DNA of 64,000 nucleotides, from the NCBI RefSeq assembly GCF_932526225.1, contig NC_064036.1:16452953-16516952 (forward strand), written 5' to 3'. The notes beneath the pieces were generated by a model. That model was not told the DNA's origin. It saw nothing but the letters and a program-made list of their open reading frames with translations, and made no database searches. Below are positions 51,285-61,691 of the stretch, piece by piece (position 1 is the first letter of the stretch; each line of letters starts with the position of its first letter). Origin of the DNA: Nematostella vectensis. Lineage: Eukaryota > Cnidaria > Anthozoa > Actiniaria > Edwardsiidae. A program made the position numbers and the translations under genes.

Positions 51285-51811
51285 GAAAGCGATCAGCGCG
51301 TACGTCGAGAAGGGGTTTGCCCGCAAGCTCAGATGAGGAACGGGTGGAGGATACAGAGCAATGGCTACTACCCCATCACCCGGTGTTGTCGCCACACAAG
51401 CCTCTTCCAAGAGTCGTGTTTGATTCAGCCGCAGGGCACGATGGGATCTGTCTCAACGACTGTCTAGAAGCAGGGCCTAGTCTACATAACGATCTACCAG
51501 GCGTTTTGATGCGTTTCCGTGAACGACCTGTAGCGCTCGCGGGTGATGTGTCAGACATGTTTTGTCATGTGCGCTTGCGTACAGAGGACCGCAAGTACCA
51601 CCGCTATCTTTGGCGAGATCTAGAGACGGACAAGCCGCCTGATGTTTATGAGATGAATTGCCTCGTGTTTGGAGATAAGTCGTCGCCATGTGAAGCGAAC
51701 TTTGCCGTCCAGCGTACGGCTGAAGACAACAAGGAGCAATGGCCAGACGCCGCCGCCGTAGTCAAGCGCGACATATTCGTTGATGACTCATACACGTCGG
51801 AGAAGCTGTAA
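51285..51811 (+). pseudogene. BEL reverse transcriptase, N-terminal part
   Basis: WLLPHHPVLSPHKPLPRVVF and AAGHDGICLNDCLEAGPSLH are the BEL RT signature. LAGDVSDMFCHVRL holds the first catalytic Asp, MNCLVFGDKSSPCEAN follows, and FVDD (near 51780) is the catalytic YXDD box. The frame breaks at 51811, one or two bases before the next domain piece. Confidence 0.88.
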
Positions 51812-52570
51812 AGCTGCGCGAGGATGTTACCGCACTTATGGCTGAAGGGGGATTTCCCATGCGTAAGTGGATGTCGTCGTCTGCCGAGGTGTTAGCTACC
51901 GTACCGGAGACAGAGCGAGCCGTCCGTAACGAGGCCCTAGAGATGGGAGAGCTGCCGCAAGGTCGAGCGCTTGGGGTGCGATGGGATCCTCAGTCAGACA
52001 CCCTCGGCTTTGCATTTGCACACGTCGAAAGACCCCCCGCAGAAGAAACAAAACGGGGTGTCCTCAAGAAACTAGCGGGATTGTATGACCCGTTAGGATG
52101 GGCAAGTCCATACGTGGTTCGCGCCAAAGTCATGTTGCAGCGTACATGGTCACGTGGTATAGACTGGGATGAGTTACTACCGTCAGATCTGCGCTTAGAG
52201 TGGAGCAAGTGGGAGGCGGAGATGGTTGCCCTAAAGTCCTTTGTTGTCCCACGCTACATTTACCGTCAGCCCAGTAAGTTAAGGAAGAAGCAGTTAGTAG
52301 TGTTTTGCGATGCGTCTGAGGAAGCATGCGCCGCAGTCGCCTACGTGCGCGCAACGTCGACAGTAGGGGAAGTCACGTGTCACCTAGTCATCGCAAAAAC
52401 GCGCCTCATGCCGTTGAAGCCGATCTCAATCCCGAGAGGGGAGCTAATGGCGTGTCAGCTAGCCGTACGACTCGCCAAGGCCGCTTGTGTACAGCTCAGT
52501 TTGAGTATGCGAGAGGTGATCTACCTTTCGGACCACTACCGCACTGTGGTGGATCCGTGGCGAGCCGAGG
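51812..52570 (+). pseudogene. BEL RT end and RNase H
   Basis: Opens with the RT thumb (GGFPMRKWMSSSAEVL, LGVRWDPQSDTLGF, LAGLYDPLGWASPYVV), then RNase H with catalytic Asp in VVFCDASEEACAAV, Glu in IPRGELMACQLA and Asp in VIYLSD. A frameshift just after this Asp (52530-52570) moves to the integrase frame. Confidence 0.88.
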
Positions 52571-54334
52571 AATTTGAAGCCGTTTGTCGCCAACCGTGTA
52601 GCTGAGATCTTGACAGAGAGTGACCCCATCCAGTGGCACCACGTACGAACGGAGATGAACATCGCCGATGTGGCAACAAGAGGAGCCTCCGCAGGCGACA
52701 TACAAGCCCACACACCTTGGATTGAAGGACCGGAGTTCCTGAGGTTACCAGTGCACGCTTGGCCGGTAGATGACGTTCAAACCACTGCACCGCCGTCGGA
52801 AAAGTCTGAGATGCGAAAGAAGGTCCTGAGAGTGCAGCAAGAAGCAGACGTCCCTTTGATCGACCCTGCTGCGTTTTCCAGTTGGTTAAAGCTGCGCCGA
52901 GTTACGGCCTGGATCCTGCGTTTCCTGTATAACCTGCGCAACCGAGATAAGCCCAGGTCGGGAGCACTAAGCATTGAAGAGTTGAAGACAGAGGAGCTGT
53001 ACTGGATCAAGTGGGCACAGAGAGACAGGTTGGCCAGAGAAATTGAGTCGTTGGAGAAGGGACAGCCAGTTCCTCGAGCAAGTCGCATTGCAAACCTCGA
53101 CCCACAGCTTGTAGATGGAGTTCTCCGCGTCAGAGGGAGGATAGACCGGGCCGACATACCATTGGAAACGAAGCACCCGATAATCCTCGACCACGGACAG
53201 GACGTCACACGCCTGATAGTCACCGAGTACCATCAGAAGCTTCGCCATGTTGGAGTGGAGCATGTCTTCAACCACCTACGCGAGAGATTCTGGATACTGC
53301 GTGGGCGGGCAGAAGTGAAGGAGTGCACCATTAAGTGCCCACTGTGCCATCGCCGTCGCGTCCAGCCGATGACCCAGAAGATGAGTGACCTTCCAGCCGT
53401 TCGTCTTGCTGGTGTCAGCACGCCGTTCAAGCATGTAGGCTTAGACTACGCGGGGCCGTTTCAAGTTCGTGTTGGTCGAAATCGTGTGGAGAAGCGTTAC
53501 GTGTGCCTATTTACGTGCCTGCACATGCGCGCCGTGCATCTAGAGACCGCGCATAGCCTCGATACAGATTCCTTTATTATGGCTTTGCGTCGCTTTCGCG
53601 CCCGCCGAGGTAATCCTGTCAGGATTATGAGTGACAATGGTTCGAACTTTTTAGGAGCTGAGCGAGAGTTGAGGGATGCACTCCGGGAGTTGAGTCAAGA
53701 ACGAATCGCAGATGAGCTCAGTGTGCACGGTGTCAAGTGGGACTTCAATCCGCCTGATGGGCCTTGGTTCGGTGGAGCCTGGGAAGCGTTGGTGAAGTCT
53801 ACCAAGCGCACGATGAGAGTGATGTTAGGAAACGTCCTTACAGTAGATGAAGTCTTCCGCACTGTTCTCGCCGAGGCAGAGTCTATACTGAACTCGCGTC
53901 CACTGGTGTACGGGGGAAGTGTGTCATCTCCTACTTATGTGAGTGTGCTAACGCCAAACAACTTCCTTCATGGATGTGCGAGTACAAATTCCGCGCCCGG
54001 TGAATTCAGCGAGAGAGATATGTCACTTCGTCGTCAATGGCGCCACAGTCAGTACTTGGCCGATCAGTTTTGGCGCCGGTGGAGAAGAGAGTACGTGCCA
54101 CACCTGGTCCAGCGCAGCAAGTGGCGTGCGATACAGCGCAATCTTCGCCGCGGCGACCTTGTGTTGATCGTGGAGAGAGATGTACCCAGAGGCAAGTGGC
54201 GCTTGGGACGAGTTCTGGCACCGATTGCTAGTCCTGATGGTCTTGTGCGATCTGCGGAAGTCGCAACTACGAAAAGAACATTGATCCGACCTGTTGGGAA
54301 GCTAGCGCTCCTGGAAGCAAGCCAGGAACAGTGA
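52571..54334 (+). pseudogene. BEL integrase with zinc domain
   Basis: 586 codons open to the stop at 54332-54334. The HHCC zinc domain has YHQKLRHVGVEHVFNHLRER then CPLCHRRR. The catalytic core has D in HVGLDYAGPF, D in RIMSDNGSNF and E in GGAWEALVKS. The C-terminal domain shows RRGDLVLIVERDVPRGKW. It is the best preserved part of pol, but it has no start of its own and depends on the broken upstream frame. No envelope ORF follows. Confidence 0.88.
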
Positions 54335-54430
54335 CACTGTTATGACCGAACAGCTAAGACGATAGTTACGTTATTGTTATTGATATTGAACTGTGTTTAG
54401 ATAGTGACGTTTCACCCAGGATCACGTCAC

Positions 54431-54439
54431 GGGTGGGGG
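54431..54439 (+). other. BEL polypurine tract
   Basis: gggtggggg lies immediately before the 3' LTR, the place where plus-strand DNA synthesis starts. Confidence 0.7.
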
Positions 54440-54649
54440 TGTTTTGAACGATTACATATGTTGAATTTGCATTTTTCCCTTATGTAAGCGCGGGAGCCCT
54501 GTGTCCGAACCGCGCGGGACTGGGGAGAGGGGTTGCTTTGTAATTTGTACAGTTCGGTTTTGTCCGCCACGAACTGCAACGAGTTTGCCGTTTTTTCTTC
54601 GTTTAGCATTAAAAATACAGTTCCTTAACAGTCGTCGTCGTCCATAACA
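54440..54649 (+). repeat. BEL 3' LTR
   Basis: 210 bp, same ends as the 5' LTR. The unit is followed by the duplicated cagcg and then the rest of the interrupted CTBS exon 1 copy. Confidence 0.95.
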
Positions 54650-55671
54650 CAGCGTTTGAAGAAAGCCATCCTATTCGACTCGCGATCAAAAGATCGATTT
54701 CTAGAACGGAGCACTGTTTTCTGCAGTTTGGGGCCTGGGAATACTTATGATGACGTCAAACACTGAAATCGTCACGAGGGCATGAAAGATAGCGAAAGGG
54801 GTCAGAGTATCAATCTAATAGTTAGTAAATAAACCCCTTCTGGCGGCTGTTCATTTTTCGTCCCATTCCTCATCCTTGGACATTATCCGGCTATATATCC
54901 CAGCAGCCAGAAGGGGTTTATTTACCAAATAACTGCCAAACAAGTTACTATTTCAGTGTGCGTGAAGATGTGACTTTGACGTGGGTCTGAACACTTTCTC
55001 TTGCGGTTGGTGTGATAAAGGATAAAGAAAGTAATGTTATAAAAAAATAAAAAATAAAAAAACAAGCTTATCATCTTGTAGAGCACATAGGACACAGGCT
55101 TTAAAAAAAGACCACATCACAAAATAATTTACCTCCCATTTATTCATTCCATAGCAGCCCTGTATTTCAACAAAACTACAAAATCTCTTTTTCAAATACC
55201 CTCCATTTGCAAATATTTCGGCTATAAAATTGATTTGCTTAAAGTGCAATTCTTGTTAATACTTACAGAATATTCACATTAAATTTCGTGTAATTACAAA
55301 TAAATATCTAAATAGCAATAAATAGTGAAAATATATTACATAATCAACAGTTTTTTACTTCCTAACTTTAGTGAATCAAACTTATTAAATTGACTAAATT
55401 GTGAAACTCTAGTGGATTGACTAAATCCATCTAATACTCTCTCCTTCGTTCTGATCATGGTCAGTCAATTGTCAATATAATATTATTCGTTATAAGAGGA
55501 TTAGACACAAGTCATTTGGAATCCATTATTCGACTTTCTGGAAAAAGATGTATCGAATTGTATCAAAAGTGTAACAAATTGTTTATTTTTGTTAGGACCT
55601 AGCACGGCGGTCACAGATTTTTATTATCTCCCATATGTGACGTCATATTCTCATCCAATGACGTTCCAGCA

Positions 55672-58600
55672 TCAAACGTTGCTCTCCTTCATGTTAGTCA
55701 AGCCCTCGGTGATTTCGGCCAGCGACTTATCCCCACTCAGCGCAGGATCGTCAGCTAAAGTCTTGGCAAGGCATTTCGTCACGGCTTCCATCTGCTTCAT
55801 CACCAGGTGCATGGTACGTTCAGTGGTGTCCAGCCTCTTTTGCAGCTCACCGATGTGTTTTTCAGCTAAAAAAACATTGTAAATTGTGTTATAGTTTAGT
55901 TTAGTTTATTGGCTTTGTCACACAAAAGTACTACGGTTTACAATAGGAAATAAACAAAATAAAGAAAATAAGAAAAAATGTGACGGGAGAAGATAACAGG
56001 GCGTAAGCCCCAATCGAAATTCTTTCCCAACAAATTACAAACAATAAAAATTCTAAAACGAAAATAAAAATTGAATTACATAAATTTAAGCTCTATGAAA
56101 TTATGGAGGTTGGTAAAAGCAAGTTTCTCTAAACAGTTAGTTTTCAGCTGATTTCTGAAAGACGAAAGCGTAGTGCAAGATTTCATAAGTGAAGGAAGAC
56201 TATTCCAAAGTTTGACAGTTCTAGGGAAATACGAATTCCTGTAATAATTTTGTATGTGAGTGGAAAAAAGGCGGTAATTGTTAGGATGGTAATTTCGAGT
56301 ATTGTATCGGGACGTGGCTGGAGAAAGAAGGCTAGCTAAACTAATGCTCACATCAGCATTTTTTATTTTAAATAACAGAACTAGATCGGTTATGTCTCTT
56401 CGATATTCTAACTCTTAAAAGAGTTTTCAGCCTTTCTGTGTATGAAACATCGGCGGGATAGTTCAAAATAAACTTGGATGCTCGACGCTGGATGTTCTCA
56501 ATTACCATCATGTGAGTGGAAAAAAGGCGGTAATTGTTAGGATGGTAATTTCGAGTATTGTATCGGGACGTGGCTGGAGAAAGAAGGCTAGCTAAACTAA
56601 TGCTCACATCAGCATTTTTTATTTTAAATAACAGAACTAGATCGGTTATGTCTCTTCGATATTCTAACTCTTAAAAGAGTTTTCAGCCTTTCTGTGTATG
56701 AAACATCGGCGGGATAGTTCAAAATAAACTTGGATGCTCGACGCTGGATGTTCTCAATCAGAGCTTTGTGCTTGCCTGTCGAAGGCGACCAAATGCAAGA
56801 AGCATACTCCAGGTGGGGCCTAACAAGGGTTCAGTACAGCAGCTGTCTTGTAGTTGGGTCGAGGATGTCAGAACAGACCCGCTTCACTAGTCCAAGCACC
56901 CTGTTTGCTTTTGCGCACATAGGCTCGATGTGAGGACCCCAAGACAGATCTTTATAAAAGTGTTACACAATTTCCCACGTGCACTCTATCGACAAGACGT
57001 TGGTTCCCGAATGTTAAATGGTCGTGAGTTGCAATGACCTTTTGAGATATAGGACACTATCACTGAGCTCTAGTTAACCAGGACAAGAGAAATGTTTGCG
57101 AATTACTTCACATTATATGCTAACAAGATGTGCAAACAGCTTCAACATTGCTGCGACAACAATGTTGGTGCTGTTGGCTTCGCTTCGCCTTTCTGCAACG
57201 GTTAAAGCCGCATTGTCACCAGTTTACTTTCGGTAAGATCCGACGGAAACCTCAACCGTTAAAAAACAAAAGAATCTATTAGAATCCGAGATATTTAACA
57301 GGCCATCCGCTCTAAATTATCCATCACATCCTCAAAGAAACTTCCAATAGACACACTGCTTTCAATATTATTCCCTTTTTCCATTAAAAATCATCGGAGA
57401 TTTTTACGTAAACGACCGGAAGTAAACTGGTGACAATGCGGCTTTAACACCACTGGCCTTATACCCTCGCACGATAGTACGCACTCAGTCGCCCTATCTC
57501 ACCTGGCCTTGCACCCTTTTCATTCGCGCTACTCTGTGCGGCCTGCAGCTGTTGGATTCTCCTGGCAACTCCGTCATTCACGTCTTTTAAGTCCTTCAGT
57601 CGTGTCACAGTCGCGTCAACCTTATTTGCGTTTTTGTCAAGTTCCGTTAGAAGTGGGCAATCGGGGTAAAACTCGCGGTGACTCTCAATGGGCCTATCAT
57701 CAACTTTCCACTGCTTTAATGTCCCTTTGCACTTAAAGCACTCGACTACATCGTCTCGTCCGGTGAAAACAAAACCAGCGCGCGCAAGCTCGAACACATT
57801 GGCAGAGCTTGTCGCTGGCCAGAAGTTGAATGTCCTTACGCGCGCGCCAACTAAGTTAAGGTCGTTTGGGTCTATTATCTCAGTCTCTATGGTCGCCTTG
57901 GGCGGGGCCAGTTTTGGGACTTCTTTAGTTGCAGGCACCTGAGGTGCTGAAATAATGAAACAAATTCAAAATATTACTGTTCTGTAAAATTCTACGGGAC
58001 AAATACTTTTTAGCCTATATAGCAATGAATCGCGATAAGTTTTTTTCAACTGCAAAGCACATTTTACCAAAATTGAGCATAAAAAAATACTTCTGGGTTT
58101 CTATTGAAGAAACATATTGTTAAAAACTACTATAATTGAAATAAAAATAATTATTTAAAAGACAGGATATTTTCTAAGGTTTTACAACCTTATTTCTAAA
58201 AAAACGAAATTGGTTCTTCTCAAAAAAAGCAATATGTGCTTAAAACGATTTCAGATCAGCTTGCAAAACATCCTGCAAAATCGTCTTTTTATAGCCCTTT
58301 TTCTTATGATCCAATAAAAAATTAACCAAAAATGCAAACACGACCTTAGGTCGACCACAGTAAGTTAAGTTACAAGAAGTTGTCCATCTCTCAGTACCCT
58401 ATTAGTAGTAGTCATGTTCTGGTTCTCCAGGAGGATGCAACACTAGGTAAAAAGTACACAGTGCGTGGTAGATATGAAAAGGTGCAAAGTTCTACCAGGG
58501 CAGATAAATTCTACCATTGGTCGGCAAAATAACAAAAAAATCAGATTAAACATGTATGCATAAGAATGTGCTTTGCAATTAATGAGCTGCAAACTTAGTT

Positions 58601-60727
58601 ACAATCCCCCACTTTATGGAATATGGATTGTGTGCCCCCCACTTGACTATGGTAAAGACTTTACCCCCATTTAGCAGGGGTCATGTTAAGAAAGGTTGAA
58701 AGCTCAGCTGCCTCATTATCATATTCTTTTTTTAAAAGATGCCCTAGAGCCTCATTTTATTACAGCCCCACTACCTACCTGATAATTGATTGTTTAATTT
58801 CATATAACAGCATGTAGCAAATCAAATGCAGCAGCAGAGCAGAATTGTTTATGTCAATGCCATTCTCCTGCATCAAGAATACAAGCTTTCTTGCAAAATG
58901 GGGCTTCAATGCAGGCCCATAGCCAGGGGGTTCCCCAAACTCCCACTCTACTCTGAGGTCTGCTCTTATGAAGAAAAATTTAGTACCACTGCAAGCTACC
59001 TAAGAGGAAATGGTCCGCTGAATGGGTAAACAGAACTCCCTGCTCAAAATCCTGGCTACGGGCCTGCCATGGCGATATACTTAGGACTAGCTATACCTTG
59101 TGCCTCAGTCATGTATTTCCCTTTTGCCTGCTCTTGCCGTAGTCTCTCAGCCTCTAATTGCTTACGCCGACGTCTTCTCTGAAAGTAAATTTAGAATTTA
59201 AGTTCATCTGAAGGATATGCATTTGAGTGCAATTCTGAGTCAGAGAGGAGTCTTCTTTTACACTTCTGGCTAGAGAAAATTTTGTGGATTTTTCATGCCG
59301 TGCAAAATAAAAACATCAAATTTGTTTTACTGTGTGCAATGGGAAAGATTTATAGGTACCTGAATTTTTCATACATATATCATATATATCATGTAATTCA
59401 AAATGCCATTCAAAATGCCAGATCTATGACAGATATCAAAATTACTTTAATTTCTTACTTAAGTTCTTTGACAGGCTTTTGCTCTAAAATAACTTTTTTA
59501 AAAATATGCATTAGTGACTAAACCACGGTTGCCCTATAAAAGAAGCTTTTAGCTCAGTGTTCAGTAGCCAAGCCCTATAGATTACATGGTACCTGTCAAA
59601 CCTGGCTGGCAGAAATTATGAATTGAGGTGTGGCCACACATAAATAATTAAGTCGAAAGCCCTAGTACTTGAAAACTAGGGTATCATTCAAAAGAAAAAG
59701 TACTTTAGAAATAATGAAATGTACAACAAGTCGCTTTTTTTCCCGTTGGTGCTACAGTGCTAAATCGGTGCTATATCTGTTAAAGGTTGTTTTTGTTATT
59801 AAGGGTATTAATTAGAAAACAAAGCAACAGTGCCAAAGTACAAAATGCCACCAGTAAAGTCGGTTGATATGCTGATATGACTCTGTCTGGGGTCTCTATG
59901 CAAATGTCAAACAGTTTTTACTAACAACAGTCGAAAGTCTATCTTCTGGACCAAAATAGCAGAGTAGGGCCAGAAAATTTGACATTATAATTCAACTAAA
60001 TGGCACGAGAATATATAAAAAAAGAATTCAACGGATCAATATCATTATAGAAAGGACTCTTTGGAATTGATATCGTTGATGATATCGTTGAGGATATGTA
60101 GAAAGATATGCAATGTTAATACCAAACTAAAGAGGTTTAGAGATCTTCAAGATAAATGCAATTCATCTTTACGTTTCTGTTCAGTGCACCTTGGCAACAA
60201 ATGTCAAACTTCGCGCTTCTCATATACAACACATTTTTCCATTGATTGATTTTTATCCAGCCAATATATTCGAGCTTTACAGATGTTTTGAAGCTCAGAT
60301 CTTAGTTTCTCGGTAAAACTGATTACCGTTTCCGCTATGTTTTGTTTCTGGATTCAGATTGTAATCAACATTACACCTGCAAAGTTGCGCTTTCTCTCGG
60401 AACCGAAAAAGTTTAAATAAACTCTTAAATTTAACTAGACAATCTTGCGATAGATCACTGTGTAAACTTCCTACTCGCTAATTCAGCTTGAAATATTCTT
60501 ACCATAAAGAGTTTATAAGCCACAAAGGTTGCCAAGATAGGTAGAATGAATCTCCATGGTATGTGATAGCCGAGCACATTGAATTCCTTAGCGGCGGTGT
60601 AAACTTTCCCGACAAATTGCATATGCGGCTTCACATGTTTCGTGTAATTTTTCTTTAGAGTAGGATAAACGGCAGCTAGAAGAACTCCTAGCACTGCAAT
60701 TCCTACGAATTTTATCTTTATCCCCAT
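55672..60727 (-). CDS. BIR-domain protein with N-terminal membrane segments and coiled-coil tail
   Basis: Four exons: 60503-60727, 59097-59178, 57503-57946 and 55672-55865. All borders are GT/AG with matching phases, giving about 314 aa. Residues 7-22 (FVGIAVLGVLLAAVYP) and about 58-74 (WRFILPILATFVAYKLF) are hydrophobic, followed by RRRRRKQLEAERLRQEQ. One BIR domain follows (about residues 134-200: TFNFWP, ELARAGFVFTGRDDVVECFK, CKGTLKQW, HREFYPDCPLL), with zinc ligands C-x2-C, H and C. The C-terminal part is helical (GELQKRLDTTERTMHLVMK). BIR domains bind caspases or IAP-binding peptides. A membrane-anchored form suggests action at an organelle surface, as inference. There is no RING or CARD. 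I do not recognise an established orthologue. AATAAA lies about 50 nt after the stop. Confidence 0.82.
55885..56960 (-). mobile_element. 5'-truncated LINE fragment (copy B)
   Basis: Minus-strand end of a non-LTR reverse-transcriptase ORF: HIEPMCAKANRVLGLVKRVC, HLEYASCIWSPSTGKHKAL, RRASKFILNYPADVSYTERL and YFPRTVKLWNSLPSLM, split by stops and a duplication. The 3' end has AATAAAC and a taaac-type tail near 55895. It lies in the last intron of the BIR gene. The same insertion is in copy A, so it predates the segmental duplication. Confidence 0.82.
56254..56753. repeat. 256-bp tandem duplication inside the LINE fragment
   Basis: Unit 1 starts atgtgagtggaaaaaaggcg at 56254, unit 2 at 56510. They are nearly identical through ggatgttctcaat. 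Copy A has only one unit, cut short at 26474, so this duplication arose in copy B or was lost in A. Confidence 0.92.
57201..57448. mobile_element. TIR MITE, 248 bp, perfect 28-bp ends
   Basis: The 28-bp ends (57201-57228 and 57421-57448) are perfect inverted repeats, beginning gttaaagccgcattgtcacc. Reading TA as the target site inside gttaaag gives a Tc1/mariner-like structure. It stops 55 bp from the BIR exon end (57503), within the last intron. Confidence 0.8.
57947..58911. other. Intron of the BIR gene
   Basis: AT-rich between BIR exon 3 and the MITE at 58912. Nothing else is recognised. Confidence 0.45.
58912..59066. mobile_element. Short TIR element with CAGGCCC ends
   Basis: Ends caggcccatagccagg and cctggctacgggcctg are inverted repeats, about 155 bp apart. 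The CAGGC termini suggest a hAT-type origin. No target duplication is clear. It ends 31 bp from the donor of BIR exon 2. Confidence 0.65.
59179..60502. other. First intron of the BIR gene
   Basis: AT-rich, no features beyond splice sites. Confidence 0.45.
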
Positions 60728-60900
60728 TTTTAGAGAGGAGTTGCAATCGCTTAGACGGGCAACGCAGCGTCTAAGAACACCTCATCAAGGCTGGCGATGT
60801 TTACATGCGTGGCGCGTGCGCAGTGATTAGCGCGGGAAAAGCCTCACTCCCACGCCACCAATCAGCGCGCGCATTATAATCTTGCGGTTGTGGTAGCTTG
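60728..60900 (-). promoter_or_regulatory. Promoter region of the BIR gene with NRF1-like and E2F-like sites
   Basis: Within 115 bp upstream of the start codon lie ggcgcgtgcgca (60811-60822), close to an NRF1 site, and gcgcgggaaa (60830-60839), which on the minus strand reads TTTCCCGC, the E2F consensus. Both are CpG-rich in an otherwise AT-rich area. This is sequence match only. Confidence 0.45.
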
Positions 60901-61691
60901 GCGTTCTTGCATGTGGCTTCGCAAAACAGGCTCGTTTTTGCGGGTGCCCGAGATGCCATAAATCCGCTTAGTAAGAAACATTTAAATAACACATGCCAGA
61001 ATGCCAGGTAGCTTTCCTCAACTGTTATTTTGATTTATAAATCAGTCCTAGTTTGTATGAGGAAACACCGATGTGCGACAAGTTTTGGAAAGAAAAAAAA
61101 AACCTTGATTATGCTGCTAAATGCTTCAATTTTTCCCCTCGCTTCCAACCAACCGCCAAAATAACAAGGGAAATTTCGACAGAATTTTACTTAATCCATT
61201 GCAGTATTCCACGCCCCGTAACTATTATCGCACTTTCTCTTCTCGATATTATTTTTACTATTTTACGCATAAATGAGACGCAAATACACCCGTAAACGTT
61301 CAATAAATACAACGTCAAAGAAAAGAACACAAATAAGGTTTATTAAGACTGCTTCTAGTACACACCTCACCTTGAGATATCTAACGGAACTAAAATACAA
61401 GTTTAGTGTTACAATACTAGGCATCAATGGAACAGGGCTAGGATAGGTACACATGTTTATGCTCATCAACCCATGCCTACAATTCATAACTAGCGACTTT
61501 TACTAGATTCAGCTGGACTCAGGCGGACGGGCGTTATGCTGTCACGCGAAAAAACGACTTTGACGTTGGAGCGCCATATCATCGCCGCAGAGTTCGATGC
61601 AAATTTCGCGTTACTCCTTATCAACTATCTCACGGAATTTTGATACTCTTTTGCAGTGAAATAGGTATTCTAGCGCTAGCTTTACATCATC
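60901..61691. other. Intergenic region with SUPT5H 3' UTR
   Basis: The right part is probably the SUPT5H 3' UTR. AATAAA on the minus strand lies at 61339-61344, about 350 nt after the stop. I see no gene. Confidence 0.5.

Larger units (their letters stand above)
48906..54649 (+). mobile_element. BEL/Pao LTR retrotransposon, complete but frameshifted
   Basis: 5.74 kb. It has two LTRs (TG...CA), a tRNA-Tyr-type primer site, a purine tract and a cagcg target duplication (48901-48905 and 54650-54654). Domain order gag, protease, reverse transcriptase, RNase H, integrase is the BEL/Pao order. The empty site is visible in copy A (near 24711-24730). About seven frameshifts break gag-pol, and no envelope gene is seen. 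Confidence 0.96.
48651..54669 (-). pseudogene. CTBS exon 1 copy, split by the BEL element
   Basis: The coding part of CTBS exon 1 is repeated here: donor at 48651, most codons at 48651-48905, start codon and first codons at 54655-54669. The BEL element sits between codons 6 and 7, with cagcg duplicated. No copies of CTBS exons 2-4 follow, so this is a gene fragment that was already non-functional or was silenced by the insertion. Confidence 0.9.
48335..56452. repeat. Segmental duplication, copy B (interrupted by BEL element)
   Basis: 48335-48905 and 54650-56452 together match 24145-26474 base for base over most of their length. The only large differences are the BEL insertion, a 34-bp segment at about 55638-55671 present only here, and small indels. 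It carries a CTBS exon 1 copy and the functional last exon of the BIR gene. Confidence 0.93.
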
